Shown: in pieces, positions 31,003-42,070 of the stretch
How the letters are laid out: each line of letters opens with the position of its first letter
Position numbering within the stretch: position 1 is the stretch's first letter
Source of the DNA: Trifolium pratense
Taxonomy: Eukaryota; Streptophyta; Magnoliopsida; Fabales; Fabaceae
Length of the DNA stretch: 64,000 nucleotides
Reading direction: 5' to 3'
Assembly: GCF_020283565.1 (NCBI RefSeq)
Contig: NC_060062.1
Span: forward strand, 60,342,409-60,406,408
Notes under the pieces: model-generated
Databases searched by the model: none
Told to the model about the DNA's origin: nothing
What the model saw: only the letters and a program-made list of their open reading frames with translations
Translations under genes and position numbers: made by a program

Positions 31003-31077
31003 ACTTTCATTACACAAAGCAAAGAATTAAGAATGCTAAGTTTCATTACACAAAGCAAAGAATTAAGAATGCTAAAT
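31003..31077. repeat. 37-bp tandem duplication in the phytocyanin 3' flank
   Basis: TTTCATTACACAAAGCAAAG followed by AATTAAGAATGCTAA occurs twice in a row, just beyond the stop codon of the minus-strand gene. It is probably in its 3' UTR. Confidence 0.75.
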
Positions 31078-31101
31078 TTTGCAAAGTGGCAAATTAATTG
31101 G

Positions 31102-32967
31102 TTATACCAAAACAAATCCAAACAAAACAAAAACAAAAGACAACATTAGAGACTTTAGCCCTAAATATTCCAAGATCATAGGAGCAGCAGATTTTGGTGT
31201 TGAATGATGTTCAGATGAAGAAGGAGGAGGAGAAGGAAGTGGGTGAACAAAAACTGAGACTTTCATTCCATTATTGCATTGGCCATTACCACAAATGAAG
31301 TAATATCTCATAGTTTTGTTGAATAGTATGAAATCTTTGCCACTAGTCCAATTTCCAACAGCACCTTCTGTTGTACAGTTGTCATAACCTGTTTGGTTTA
31401 CCAAAAACACATTGTACTGATTCTTCTGGTACCTAAATGCTGTTGCAACAATAACAAAAAAATAAAAACACATCAATAGACAGAAAGAGCTAATTGCTTT
31501 ATTTAGTTTTTTTTTAGATTACAAATTAAACTCCGTGGAGTTTACAATATTCACACACATTGCGCACCAGCCACTTCGGTAGATCCATGTGACTACTATT
31601 ACTATGAACTAGTTACATACCCGTGCATATGCACGGGGCGCGCGAAGGTGCGTTATATTTCGTGGGGGGGCGTTTGGTCGTCATGAGTGAATCACTGATT
31701 TAATCATGGAAATTGTAAGAGTTGCCAATTTTAACCTAAAACTAACTAAATTTACAAAAAAAAAAAAAAATCAATTTCATTAGTCATTATCAATTAATAA
31801 CAAAGATTACATAAGTGCGTGGGAGATGGTAAAAAACGGCTGAAACATTTGAAATGTTGAGGTACGGATTCGAATTGGCACTGACCGGCCCTCTTTTTTA
31901 GACTGTTTTGGTGAGTTTCGCCACTTTAAACTACAAAAAAAAAAACACTTGGTGGCTCACTCTAAGGTTGTCTAAGTTGGTCCTGAAACTAACAATGATT
32001 TGAAAATCATTATTCAATGAAATTCTCAAGTCACATTAGTTTCTACCGGCCAATTTCAGAGGTTAAACTAACTGATCTGACAAGACTACTATGATAGAGT
32101 TTTAGCTTATTTGATAAATGATTATGAGCTTATACTCCCTCCGTCCCAATGACACAGTTACTGTTTCACGCATGCCAATGCATAACTTTAACGATTAATA
32201 TCTTTAATGGTAAATTATAAAAAATTGATATTTTGAAAATACTCATCGAGATATATCCAATAACATTTTATATGTCAATATTTATTTTTATTTATTAGTA
32301 GAAATATATGGTTAAACCAAAATGTGTGAATCCTGAATAGTGTATCAAGGTCAACGGAGTAACTCAATTTGGGACGGAGGGAGTAGCTGATTTTGACTAG
32401 CTTATAACTTATTATTTTTATCTTAATTTAATCCATATCATCTTTAAAAAAAAAATTAAATGTTAATCAAATATACATATTTATTATGTCATTTTATATT
32501 TATGGGTTAAATTAACTGTTAATTTTATCAAACACTACAAATCCAATCGACCAAAATTTTATCCTATATGTACCTTATCAAGTACTATCTAGTATTTTTG
32601 TGAAGCTAATTCTAAATTGGTGGATTGAGTATATAGAAATTGAAACAAAATAATGAAATAAAATACCGAAAATAGAAGTGAAGTGAAGTGAAAGATCTAA
32701 AAGAACATAGACAGTACTCTATCATGTGTGTGTGTGTGTTAGGAAGAAATGAGAGAGAGAGAGAGACTCACAAATATAATCACCGACATAGAAAGTATGG
32801 TTGTTAGCCCAAAGAGTATAGTTAATCCCAGGGTTCCAGCCACGGTTAGCACCTACAATATGGTCAGTAGCAGAGACTTGAGGAAGAGTAGTGAAGAAGA
32901 GGAAACATAACAACAACAACAACAACAAGCTGCTGCTGCTGCTGCTTAGTACCAAAGATGAGGCCAT
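31102..32967 (-). CDS. Early-nodulin-like phytocyanin (GPI-anchored, ENODL type), 177 aa
   Basis: Two exons on the minus strand: 32967-32772 and 31439-31102, joined in phase 1 across GTGAGT and CAACAG. Residues 1-33 are a signal peptide with Ser and Leu runs. The plastocyanin-like domain follows (DHIVGANRGWNPGINYTLWA, FYVGDYISFRYQK, NQTGYDNCTTEGAVG, FICGNGQC), with two cysteines placed for the usual disulfide. The copper-ligand positions are not histidine (YNV instead of HNV, GQC instead of GHC), which is typical of early-nodulin-like members that do not bind copper. A PSPPPSSS linker and a hydrophobic C-terminus suggest arabinogalactan-type glycosylation and a GPI anchor, placing it on the outer plasma membrane. 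The intron of 1,332 bases carries a Helitron end and a Stowaway MITE. Confidence 0.88.
31609..31660 (-). mobile_element. Helitron 3' terminus
   Basis: On the minus strand: a perfect 18-base palindrome CCCGTGCATATGCACGGG (31620-31637), then 7 bases, then CTAG at 31609-31612 followed by T. Terminal hairpin plus CTAG/T is the Helitron 3' signature. The element body would extend to higher coordinates within the phytocyanin intron; its 5' end (TC) is not identified, so only the terminus is annotated. Confidence 0.6.
32135..32383. mobile_element. Stowaway MITE, intact, in the phytocyanin intron
   Basis: The terminal inverted repeats CTCCCTCCGTCCCAA and TTTGGGACGGAGGGAG are nearly perfect, with TA duplications at 32133-32134 and 32384-32385. 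It is 249 bases, a classic Stowaway. Its interior is found in decayed form at 19150-19295. Confidence 0.88.
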
Positions 32968-33214
32968 GTTCTTCTGTTGAGAAGTGAATGAATGAACTAT
33001 GATTGATTCTTGTTATGTTTTTGCTTATAATAGTGTTTTTTTTTTTTGTGTACCAACGGTAACATTAGAGATAACACGCTGGAAATTATTGTATTGGGAT
33101 GGGGGTGGGGTCCTACTATAAGTTGGCAGACAACGACTGCTTTCTTAGCTGGCTCGCTTGGCTATACTCTTTCACACAACACATGCTTTTACACCGCCTA
33201 TTATTTTTAGGGTC

Positions 33215-33379
33215 ATGCTAACCGGTGCCCCCGGGGCACTGGTTAAGGAAACCAAAAAAGGAAATTTTAAAATTGAAAATAACACTTTTTAGACTTTCGA
33301 GGCGTTGACTGCACAAACTTCAATATGATATTACTATATTTGGTTCCTTAAACAGTGCCCCGGGGGCACTGTTTAGCAT
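33215..33379. mobile_element. MITE with palindromic ends (copy 2, best preserved)
   Basis: The left end is ATGCTAACCGGTGCCCCCGG plus GGCACTGGTTAAGG. The right end is its inverse (CCTTAAACAGTGCCCCGGGG, then GCACTGTTTAGCAT). Each end alone can form a hairpin with the GTGCCCC/GGGGCAC core. It is 165 bases and upstream of the phytocyanin gene. Confidence 0.75.
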
Positions 33380-33835
33380 TTTCCTTATTTTTAAGTGATT
33401 ATCTCCCTACTAATTGAATTAAGATTTACGGTGACTTAATGTTAGAGATGATAATTACACATAATTTCTACATTTGTTAGTTTTATGCTAGAAAAGTGAG
33501 GATTTAACATTCCCAGGAGCAAAAATGAAAATTCGGGATAAAGAGAGTCTTGGGTGGGGGTTGGGAGGAGAATTTTTCACAATACTCATGAATAACAAAA
33601 CTAAGCCCCAAATTGTTAAAAAAAAAAAAAACTAAGGCCCATGTTGTAAAAATACAAAGAGACCAAGAAGGAGAAATTTCTTCTATCCACCCCCTATTTG
33701 AATTCAAAAAACATGCTTGGCAAGATTGTGTTGACTTAGAAATAGTTGATAGTTTGTTTCACTTTCTACTATATTATCGGTACAAAATTTTCACTGTTAT
33801 GTAGCAGCCAAATCAATGTTCACAAATTTTAGGAA
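33380..33835. other. Gene-free stretch
   Basis: No recognised gene. An A tract lies at about 33619-33631. Upstream parts of the RT-like pseudogene may begin here but are too decayed to define. Confidence 0.3.
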
Positions 33836-35860
33836 TCTTGTCTGAGTTTGTAGCTTTCGCACCCTTGACTCTGTTACTAAAGTCCGATGGTGGGATACGG
33901 CATATTGTAGTAGGTACTATTTGGAGGGTTTTAGTATCTAAGGTCGCTATGAGAGGAGTCGGAAAAGATATGGATAAATATCTCAATGATTTTCAATTTG
34001 GGATCGGAATATCAAGCGGTGCAGAGGCTGTTTTGCACAGTGCCAATAGGGTACTAAGCCAGCAACATGAAGATGGTTCTTTGGCTATGCTCACAGTAGA
34101 CTTCTCGAATGTTTTCAACCTGGTTGATAGGTCGGCACTGTTACAAGAGGTGAGGATGAGATGTCCATCTATTGCTTTGTGGGTTGAGTTTATTTATGGC
34201 CAGGAAGCGAGATTGTACCTTGGGGATGGACATATTATGGTTGCCGCTGGAGTGCAATAAGGTGACCCATTGGGACCACTCTTTTTCTCTCTTGTGTTAC
34301 ACCCTCTTATTCATAAGATCAGAGACAGCGACAACCTCCTTCTTCATGCTTGGTATCTTGATGACAGGACCATCATAGGGAATTCAGAGGAAGTGGCTAA
34401 ATCCTTTGATATCATTAGAGCGACGGGTCCAGGATTAGGCCTTCATTTGAATATTTTTTGGCCCTCTTGTGATGGAAGCAAATTTCGTGAGGGGTTGTAA
34501 CCTTCCGACATTGGGAGGCCGTTGTTTGGGGTGAAATTGCTCGGAGGTGCTGTTAGTCGAGATAAAGGTTTTATTGAGGAGGTGGCCATGAAATGCAGCT
34601 TCTTCCTAAGTTAAGAGATCCACAAAGTAAGCTTTTTTTACTTCGGTCATGCATGGGTATCGCCAAACCTTTTTTCGGCCTCAGGACATGCAAACCCATT
34701 TACATGGAGGAGGTAGTTGTTTTGTTTGATAAAGAGTTGAGAGCGGCAGTTAAGAACATCGTGGTTGGGGAGGTCCGTTCTTTGGAGACCTTCAATGGAA
34801 TTGAAGGATTGTTTCTTTAGACATTTAATTTGAGGGTTTAGGTTTATATTCAGCAGTAAAGGCCACCTCATATGACTTTGTGGCCTCTAGGGCCCAATCT
34901 TGGATTTTGCAAGATCATATATTGAGATAAAGCGGGGTTTGAGGCATGAACTTGGATTTTGACAAAGCTTTGGACGGTCTTCGAGATTTGATTCCGACTT
35001 TTGACTTTAGCAATTTTGCTAGCGAGGACATTGCCTCCCTAAAGCCCAACATGTTTTGGCGAGTGTTCTTTTTGGTAAAATTGTTCAAGACATGAAAGTT
35101 GGTTTTAACATGACCACAAGAGGAAAAGCAGTTTTGGGGTGTTTGAAAGGGGAACATGCTCAAGACTTTCTCCTCGCTATTTCCATTGATGGGTTAGGCC
35201 AACATATGTCCCTGATTGAGTATCGTACCATCCTTAGGTATCGCCTCATGATTCCATTATTTCCTAAAGATGGAGTTTGTCCGGTTTGTCGTAAAGTGTG
35301 CTTAGACACTTTTGGTGACCATACAATGTATTGTAGGGACCTCCCAGGCTTCAAATACAGGCATGACTTGATCAGAGATGTGTTTTTTTTTATATTTTTA
35401 GGCATGCAGGAATCTCTATGAAGAAAGAGGCACCCGTGAACTTCTTGACCGACCCACAAGAAAGGAGATCGACACTTCACCCATCGGATATTATGGTGTT
35501 TGGATGGGTAGGTGGGAACCATGCTTGTTTGAATTTGACTGAAGTTTCCCCACTTGTAGGACTAGGGGTTGGAGATTTTACTGTATGACAGACAGCCCTC
35601 AAAGCTGTTTCAAGCAAAATGGCCAACACATGAGAAAACATGTTTTGACAATCAACACGTTTTTATACCGTTTGCATTTGACACTTTTGGCTTTCTAGAA
35701 CCAGAGGATGTCAACCTTTTAAATAGAGTTCAAAAGGTTATGCATAATAATGTTGTGTCGCTAGGTCGATGAATGTAGTTTTTCAAAGATTGAGTTTTGT
35801 TATCTAAAATGGTTTAGCGGCACAGCTTATTGTCTGTCTACCTTTTGTTCATATGTAATT
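33836..35860 (+). pseudogene. Reverse-transcriptase-like pseudogene with a C-terminal zinc-binding region
   Basis: The pieces, in order, are a reverse-transcriptase core (IRHIVVGTIWRVLVSKVA, FQFGIGISSGAEA, LTVDFSNVFNLVDRSALL, then a stop where Q is expected before GDPLGPLFFSL, and AWYLDDRTIIG with the catalytic DD pair), a connecting region (PKLRDPQSKLFLLRSCMGIA, FFGLRTCKPIYMEE), and a C-terminal part (MTTRGKAVLGCLKGEHAQDF, CPVCRKVCLDTFGDHTMYC, LPGFKYRHDLIRDV, then TFGFLEPEDVNLLNRVQKV). Stops at 34258 and 34498, a frameshift in the middle, and a broken stretch at about 35400-35560 make it non-functional. The family is a low-copy plant RT-like protein, different from the zf-RVT/RNase H LINEs elsewhere here. 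A tail fragment lies at 18225-18310. Confidence 0.75.
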
Positions 35861-35984
35861 ATTATAATAGTAATGGATCAAGGAAATAAAAAGACACTAA
35901 TTAAACTTAAAAAAATCAATCTAGAATTGATCATTCATATTTGATTTGTTATAACTAAAAATAGTTTCATAGATAGTTCCCGTG

Positions 35985-36119
35985 AACTTAGAACAATTAA
36001 TAGAGGCATCACATATATTATACAAAGTCATGGTTCGAATCTCGGACACTTCATTTATTCACATCTAAGGTGAAATTTCTAATTATGAATACTAGGCTAC
36101 TGGACAAAAAAAAAAAAAA
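35985..36119 (+). mobile_element. SINE-like element (family B) with A tail
   Basis: A B-box core GGTTCGAATCTCGG at about 36033, then TTCATTTATTCACATC, GGTGAAATTTC, AGGCTACTGGAC and a 14-base A tract. The block order matches 8795-8912. Confidence 0.6.
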
Positions 36120-36261
36120 TAGTTTCACAAATCAAAATTTGAATGCACGGTAAATAAAATCTATCCAATAAATTATTTCACTTATAAATCGAACTTTGGT
36201 TGTTTCGAACGATTCATTCTTTAGTAAAGTTCATAACCACTCTTGATTTGTCCTACCTAGT

Positions 36262-36836
36262 GGATATGGTTGGGAACATGCCAGGCCAGACCTTGATAGG
36301 CCTGAGCCTGGCCTACGATTTTTTTTCAGGCCTGAGTCTGGCCTACGGCCTATCAAATGTTATTTATTTTGGCCTGGCCTGAGCCTTTTTAAAGCCTGGT
36401 CTGGCCTTGTAGCCTATTTAAAAGTCTGTGTTACATAAAAGTCTCTATATAGTCTTTTTAAATAGGTTAAACAGACCTTAAAAACCTATTTCACATTTAA
36501 ATTTTTATAATTTCTTCAACATTAAGAAAAAACTAATAAAATGATTAGCACAATAATTAAAAGTTAATAAAATAACAAATATGATTAAATAATAATATAT
36601 TTTTTCTTTGGCAAAAAAAATATAAATAATAATATTATATAAATAATAATAATTAAATATAAACAGGCCGGCCTATCAGGTTTTGTAGGCTTTTTTAGAA
36701 GCATGAGTCTGGCCTATTTATGTAAACAGACTTTTTTCAAAGTCTAAGCCTGACATTTTTAATAAACAGGTCAGGCCAGGCTTACACAGGCCAGGCCGAA
36801 GGCGCCTGTAGGCCGCCTGGCCTATTCCTAACCCTA
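36262..36836. mobile_element. GGCCTGGCC-rich inverted-repeat element
   Basis: About 575 bases. The left half is full of GGCCTGAGCCTGGCCTA-type words and the right half of their inverses (CAGGCCAGGCCGAAGGC). The extreme ends are TGCCAGGCCAGACC and GGCCTATTCCTAACCC. The middle is AT-rich. A long fold-back non-autonomous element without coding content; family unassigned. Confidence 0.6.
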
Positions 36837-36887
36837 CTAGTGGATCAAATAATTTATATTTATTAGTTTTGATTTATAGGATGAATA

Positions 36888-37306
36888 GTGGGTGTGTTTG
36901 TTTCAGGGATTAAAATTATAATCCTAGGATTATTATTCCTTGGAACATTATTGCTGGGAGTATTATTCCTATCAATGTGTTTGGTAAATAAATAAAGTTC
37001 CTTGGAATATTTTTAAAATAAATTCAATTAACATTTTAAAATATTAAAATAAATAAAAAAAAATGAGTTAAAAACAATGGGAGAGTGGGGAGTTATGGGT
37101 GGTTACCTCTTATTCCCATGGGAATATAAGATTCCCACCATTTAACATGGGAATGAAAAGTGGGAAAGTCATGTGTAATTTATATTCTAAGGAATAAAAA
37201 ATTCCTAGGCATAATTTTTTAAAACTTGAAACAAACATAGAAATTAAAGATTCTTAAAGTCACATTCCTGGGAATAAATTTATAATCCATGAAACAAACA
37301 CCCCTG
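36888..37306. mobile_element. MITE with GTGTTTGTTTCA ends
   Basis: The left end GGGTGTGTTTGTTTCAGGGA is inverted at the right end (CATGAAACAAACACCCC). GGAATAAT-type blocks are inverted between the halves. It lies directly upstream of the 91-aa membrane protein gene. A short duplication of GAGTAAATTACAA follows at 37306-37343. Confidence 0.65.
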
Positions 37307-37487
37307 AGTAAATTACAAAAAAAAATAGTGAGTAAATTACAATTGAAATTTATTTTATTTAAAATTTTTCTAGTATTATTTAGAAATTTCCAAATATTAA
37401 AACAAGAAAATGTTAGGGCTGGTTTTGATATAGCACAGCACAGCGGCAGAAGGAAGAATTAATTCACAGAAAGCGAAAGAAAGAAAA

Positions 37488-40476
37488 ATGAGCGACGAAG
37501 CAAAATCGAAAACGAAGATCGATGCTACCAAAATCGGAGGTGGTGGATTCCGATCAAAGATTGATCATGTTCTTTATAGCGGCGATAAGAAGCATGTTTT
37601 CGCTGGCTTAGTTCTCATCACCGCCGTTTTTTCTGTTCCATGGTTTCTTATGAATAAAGGTTCGTTCTTTCAACTTTATTATTATTATCGGGAATTTTTT
37701 TTTTTCAATTTTATATTGAAATTAGTTTCAAACTTCATATTTTCATCATATAAGCTATAGCACAAGTTCTTGTCATCATAAGCGATTATGTATAAGGTTA
37801 CATGAGCTATTTTTATAGCATCAGATAATATTAAATTAATTTTTTTTTGTATATGCTATAAGCTGTTTTCATAAGCTAACTTCGAGAACTTGGTAAAAAT
37901 AAGCTGAAGAAAGCTCATGAAAAATGTTATAAGCTGTTTATGTAAGTTTTGGCAAACAGTTTGGATTTGGCTTATTTTTGAGCTTATGAAAATAGGTTAT
38001 GCAAATAAATAAACTTTTATCTTACTTCATAAGTCCTCACTAACAAAAAATGTGTCTTTATAAGCTATTTTTTCATAAACTACTTTGAAAAGCTTGTAAT
38101 AATACATAAAAGCTTATTTATTTGCATAAGCTGTTTCGCATAAGCTCAAAAATAAGCCAATCTAAATGAGCCCTATGTTGAAGAGCTTATGGATATGTCA
38201 TAAGCAATTTCCATAAGCTCTCTCGAACAATCTCACAAGTGATTATTCTAGTAGATAAACTCAAATAAAAAAATTCAAACATGCGAGTGAGCTTTTATAA
38301 ATGGTTTATGCCATGCCTAGTTGTTACCAGCTTATTTCAATAATATCTCTAAGATAGTTAATTATATGAAAATAAATTAGCAGCCTTATATAAATAGTTT
38401 ATGCCATGCCTAGTTACTCAAGAATGGACTACTGAACAACAGTTAATATAACTAGCACCTTGCTTAAGGTTTGATGAGTAATTGAAGTTCTTCAGGCAAT
38501 TCTAGTTTGGCTCTTCATTTGCCTGGATACCTTTTACCAGTTTTCCAGTTAAGGTTTTTAATGGTATTGCACAAGTGTTTTCCCGCATGCCTTAGGTTAG
38601 AAAGGAAAATCCTTGCTCAGCCGAAAGCCTCAAACATTACCTTTAATCCAAGAAAATGTGATTTTAAGAAAACTAATTATCTATGGTTGTTCAAAGACAA
38701 TTATTATTTTTCCTCCAAAAATGTAGCTTAAAATTTGGGTTGAGAATAACAACTGCCAAACCTTTTTCATGTGTTGCCGTGTTGGCACTAGCACCATGAT
38801 CAAATGACATTATATTGTCCTGTTATATACTTAGTTCAAGGATAAGATACTCATCTCTAAATCTCTATATCTCAGTTATCGGTTTGTGCCATAGTTTTAC
38901 TTGGTCTCCTTCTGCCTCATACTATTGGAGTGTACTTTGTTTGGCCAACTCTCTTTATAGGTTCTTCAACATAAATGATATTATTAATATTTCCATATTA
39001 AAGAGGAGGTAAAGCATCATAAGTTAAAAACTTACATTTCATATTGTTAGCTCTTCTCTCTATCTCACCATTTTTTGGTGGCAATAGAAGTTTGTCTGTC
39101 AAAAGAGTGTAACACATCCACATTCTATGACATGACTGTAGAACTGTCCTGGCCAAAATGCATTTTGCCCATAGTGTTATTGTATGTTTTCTTTTGGATT
39201 GTTTTCTTTCATGCAGATCATTCTAAAAGGTTCTATTTTTAAATATTTTCATTTGCATTTATGTGTGTTTGGGCGAGTGGCTATCAAGGTTTTGGATGAA
39301 CATGATTTTGTAAAATCGATTTGGCTAAATCTGAGTTTGAACTGAAGCGGTTTATTTTTTAATGAACTCTAAAAGAAAGTTTGTTGTACAATCTGGTGCT
39401 AATTTTTCAACCTAATGTAAAAGCTACCTCTACTTTTTATCACTTCTATGAGAGATGAACTACGATGGAATCAGCTAGACAGTACATGAAACAATAGGAA
39501 GAATGACAGATGTGGACCTGTGGTTAGGAAATAATTAGTAACAGAATTATATGAAGGCAATTGTTAGGAATTTAATGGTGGTTACGAGACAGTGAGAACT
39601 ACAATTGTTTATTACTCCATCTATCTCATATTAAGTCTCTTTTAAGGTTATGCAAACTTCTTAAGAAAATCATCAAGTACTAATGTTTATGAAAAAATGA
39701 GCTTCATTGACTAAAATACCTTTATTAATAAAGTAGAGTAATTAGGTGGACCAAGATACAATAAATAAAGGTGTTGGTGAAAAAAGATAATTAATGTTTC
39801 ATTAGTAATTTAGTATTCTTAAATAACCTTATGAGACAAACAAATATTTCAAATATAAGACAGTGTGAGTTGTATATTTGCAAATTGGATCCTCTCCTTC
39901 TCAATTCTCTACATCTCTCCTTCCTCTCTATCTCTCTCTCTCTTCATTTCACTCTCCTCTTGATTTGTTTATTATTTTTTATTGATGAGAGAGATTAAAA
40001 TTAAGAGAGAGATAGAGAGGAAGGAGAGAGATGTAGAGAATTGAGGAGAGGATCCAAATCCGTATATTTGATAGTAGGGCCAGAAACTAGGCAGAGAGGT
40101 TGTTCCTATTCTGTACTTTGGACAGAGAATAATATCTGTACAGCTGCATTGTTGTATTTTGTGTCCTATCATTATTTGATCCTATGTTTTGTCTATTTAA
40201 ATTGGTGTTCTATAAAACCGAGATTTGGAGACAATGAATTTTGAATCAAAATATCCAAACATCAATCACGAACAAAGTGAACGTGATTCTGAATTTCAAA
40301 CGAGTATCCAATTATACATTTCATTTAGTTACTTATGTTTCTATTTTAACTTAAGCTTATGTTTCCTTGCAGGATCAAAACACCAGTCTCATCAAGATTA
40401 CTTGGAAAAGGCTGAAAAAGCTGATAAAGCAAGGAGCCAAAGACTCTCCTCCAATCCTGCTTCCGCCAAATCTTGA
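37488..40476 (+). CDS. Small single-pass membrane protein, 91 aa, conserved plant type
   Basis: Two exons, 37488-37659 and 40373-40476, joined in phase 1 (intron GTTCGT to CTTGCAG). The protein has a charged N-terminus (MSDEAKSKTKIDATKIGGG), a GFRSKIDHVLYSGDKKHV stretch, one membrane span at about residues 36-56 (VFAGLVLITAVFSVPWFLM) and a hydrophilic tail (SKHQSHQDYLEKAEKADKAR) ending in Ser-rich sequence. It reads like a conserved small plant protein of unknown function; the topology would suit an organelle or ER membrane. No enzyme motif is visible. The intron, 2.7 kb, is long for the coding length and holds several MITEs. AATAAA at about 40654 is a possible poly(A) signal. A purine-rich leader (GAAAGCGAAAGAAAG) precedes the ATG. 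Confidence 0.7.
37740..38240. mobile_element. Nested ATAAGCT-rich MITEs in the intron
   Basis: The inner element runs about 37968-38172: ACAGTTTGGATTTGGCTTAT at the left and its counterpart ATAAGCCAATCTAAATGAGC at the right, with TTTGAGCTTATG and TATGCAAATAAATAA inverted. It is embedded in a second ATAAGCT-rich element (CATAAGC/GCTTATG words on both sides). Confidence 0.5.
39608..39868. mobile_element. Degraded Stowaway-like MITE
   Basis: Starts TTACTCCATCTATCTCATAT, close to the Stowaway start, and ends near AATATAAGACAGTGTGAG, the expected inverted region without the GGGAG end. It lies in the same intron. Confidence 0.45.
39883..40058. mobile_element. Foldback MITE, CT/GA-rich arms (copy 2)
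   Basis: GGATCCTCTCCTTCTCAATT, then CTCTACATCTCTCC, is inverted as GAGATGTAGAGAATTGAGGA, then GAGGATCC. The arms are almost perfect over about 60 bases. Same family as 6621-6810. Confidence 0.75.
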
Positions 40477-40479
40477 AAA

Positions 40480-41930
40480 GCATTATGTTACAGATCCCAG
40501 TTTTTAAGTAACTCTAGATTTTTTTCGACAGAAGTAACTCTAGATTTAAAGCCATTAGATATGTTTGTAGGATGCCCTTTTCTCTCGTTTTGTCATTGGG
40601 ATGGAGGTCCATTTTTCTGAAACCATTGTACTTTTCTGCTAAGTCAATCTTTTAATAAATAAAAACTAAGGATGTTAGATAATTTGATGTACTAAATTTT
40701 TCCTATATATAATAAAATTTGTTGCATATGATTTGGTTGTCTGCAGCATAGTGCATAGTAATAGGATGTGGAGACTTCTCATTTTATGTATGTGCAGGTG
40801 CAACTTGTCTCTCGGGTGAGCATATACATTGCTGATGATTTTGGCGTAATGTTTGTAGTAGAAGTAGAACATACTCTGCCTCTGTCATTGGTTGTTGAAA
40901 ATGATAATATAGTTGGTCCCAAGCTGGATAAGAGAAGACTTCGTATCAAGCAGTCAACAGGTAATAATGCAATATAAATTTCGTCAGATCTTTATATCAT
41001 TGATCATTGATTAATGATATATTGCTGTTTGTACGATATGCAGAAGTTCTATAGTGGTACCTAATCTTAGATGGAATTCCGTTTGCAATTGTGCATTGTT
41101 AATAAACGTAGAAACATGAACATGAAGTGCCCTGTTGTAGTAGCTTGCAGCACCTTGTGCTAATTAGGATTTAGAAGTTAATGTTGTAGAGACTTAGGGA
41201 GCCTCTAATTCAGTGGCAGAACTTGAAAGAGACCAGGGTTGCAGATCATGTTAGAAAGTAAAAACATGGTCTAAATTTGTCGTTAGGCAACCGTCATTAA
41301 CCAGGGTGAATAGCAACTCCAACAAATTTTCAGCCATAAAAGATATCACCGGGACTAGGAAGTGTTATGTGTCAATTGAACTATTTAGTTTCACTGCTTT
41401 AGTATAGGGATTGACCAGGAAAACACATTAGTATAGGGAAATTGATAAATCATAATAACAAAACAAACCATTTAAAATTGATGCAAAATTGAATTGGACT
41501 AAATTTCTATTTTTTTTATCAGCTGTTTACAAATCGAAATAAATACACTAAACTACAAAATCATCATATAAAATGCAGGTATGATGCATAAACATTTTGT
41601 TCTTTAGCACAAGACCATGTCATATAAGGAAAAACAATACAGATTACCTAAATCACTCAGAGAACTAGAATCATATGCCTCACACACCTTTTGAGCTAAT
41701 GAGAGTCTTTTATATAGGGAGAGGATAATGAGGATATAGAGACATCAGATGTAAACAACCCTTGTGTGTTTCTTCTAAAACTAAACACCATCTTCCTCAT
41801 CTATATAATATTGACATTTGATAGGATTTATAATCTCACGAACATTCCGAATCCAAACTACACTAAGAGTATGCTCTACACCAAGAGCTATGTAAAAGTG
41901 CAAAAACATTGGCTATTTGTTTAGAATGTT
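40480..41930. other. 3' flank and gene-free stretch
   Basis: Contains the probable 3' UTR of the 91-aa gene to about 40660. An open frame at 40768-40977 has no recognisable domain; I do not call it a gene. Confidence 0.35.
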
Positions 41931-41934
41931 GATT

Positions 41935-42070
41935 TAGATCCTTAATCATGCTGTCACGAGTTTAATTTTTATTGTCCGAGTACAAGAAAGGTTTCCTTGA
42001 GAGGGGTAAAGTCTCCTTTAGTGATCTTTACACCTAAAGAGAGAATTAGTATGACTATTGGGCAATAAAC
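41935..42070 (+). mobile_element. SINE-like element
   Basis: GATCCTTAATCATGCTGTCA, CGAGTTTAATTTTTATTGTC (B-box-like), GAGAGGGGTAAAGTCTCC and TATGACTATTGGGCAATAAA. A decayed tRNA-type retroelement is the best reading. Confidence 0.35.

Noticed and set aside
40768..40977. 69-codon open frame downstream of the 91-aa gene
   Set aside because: No recognisable domain; probably 3' flank.
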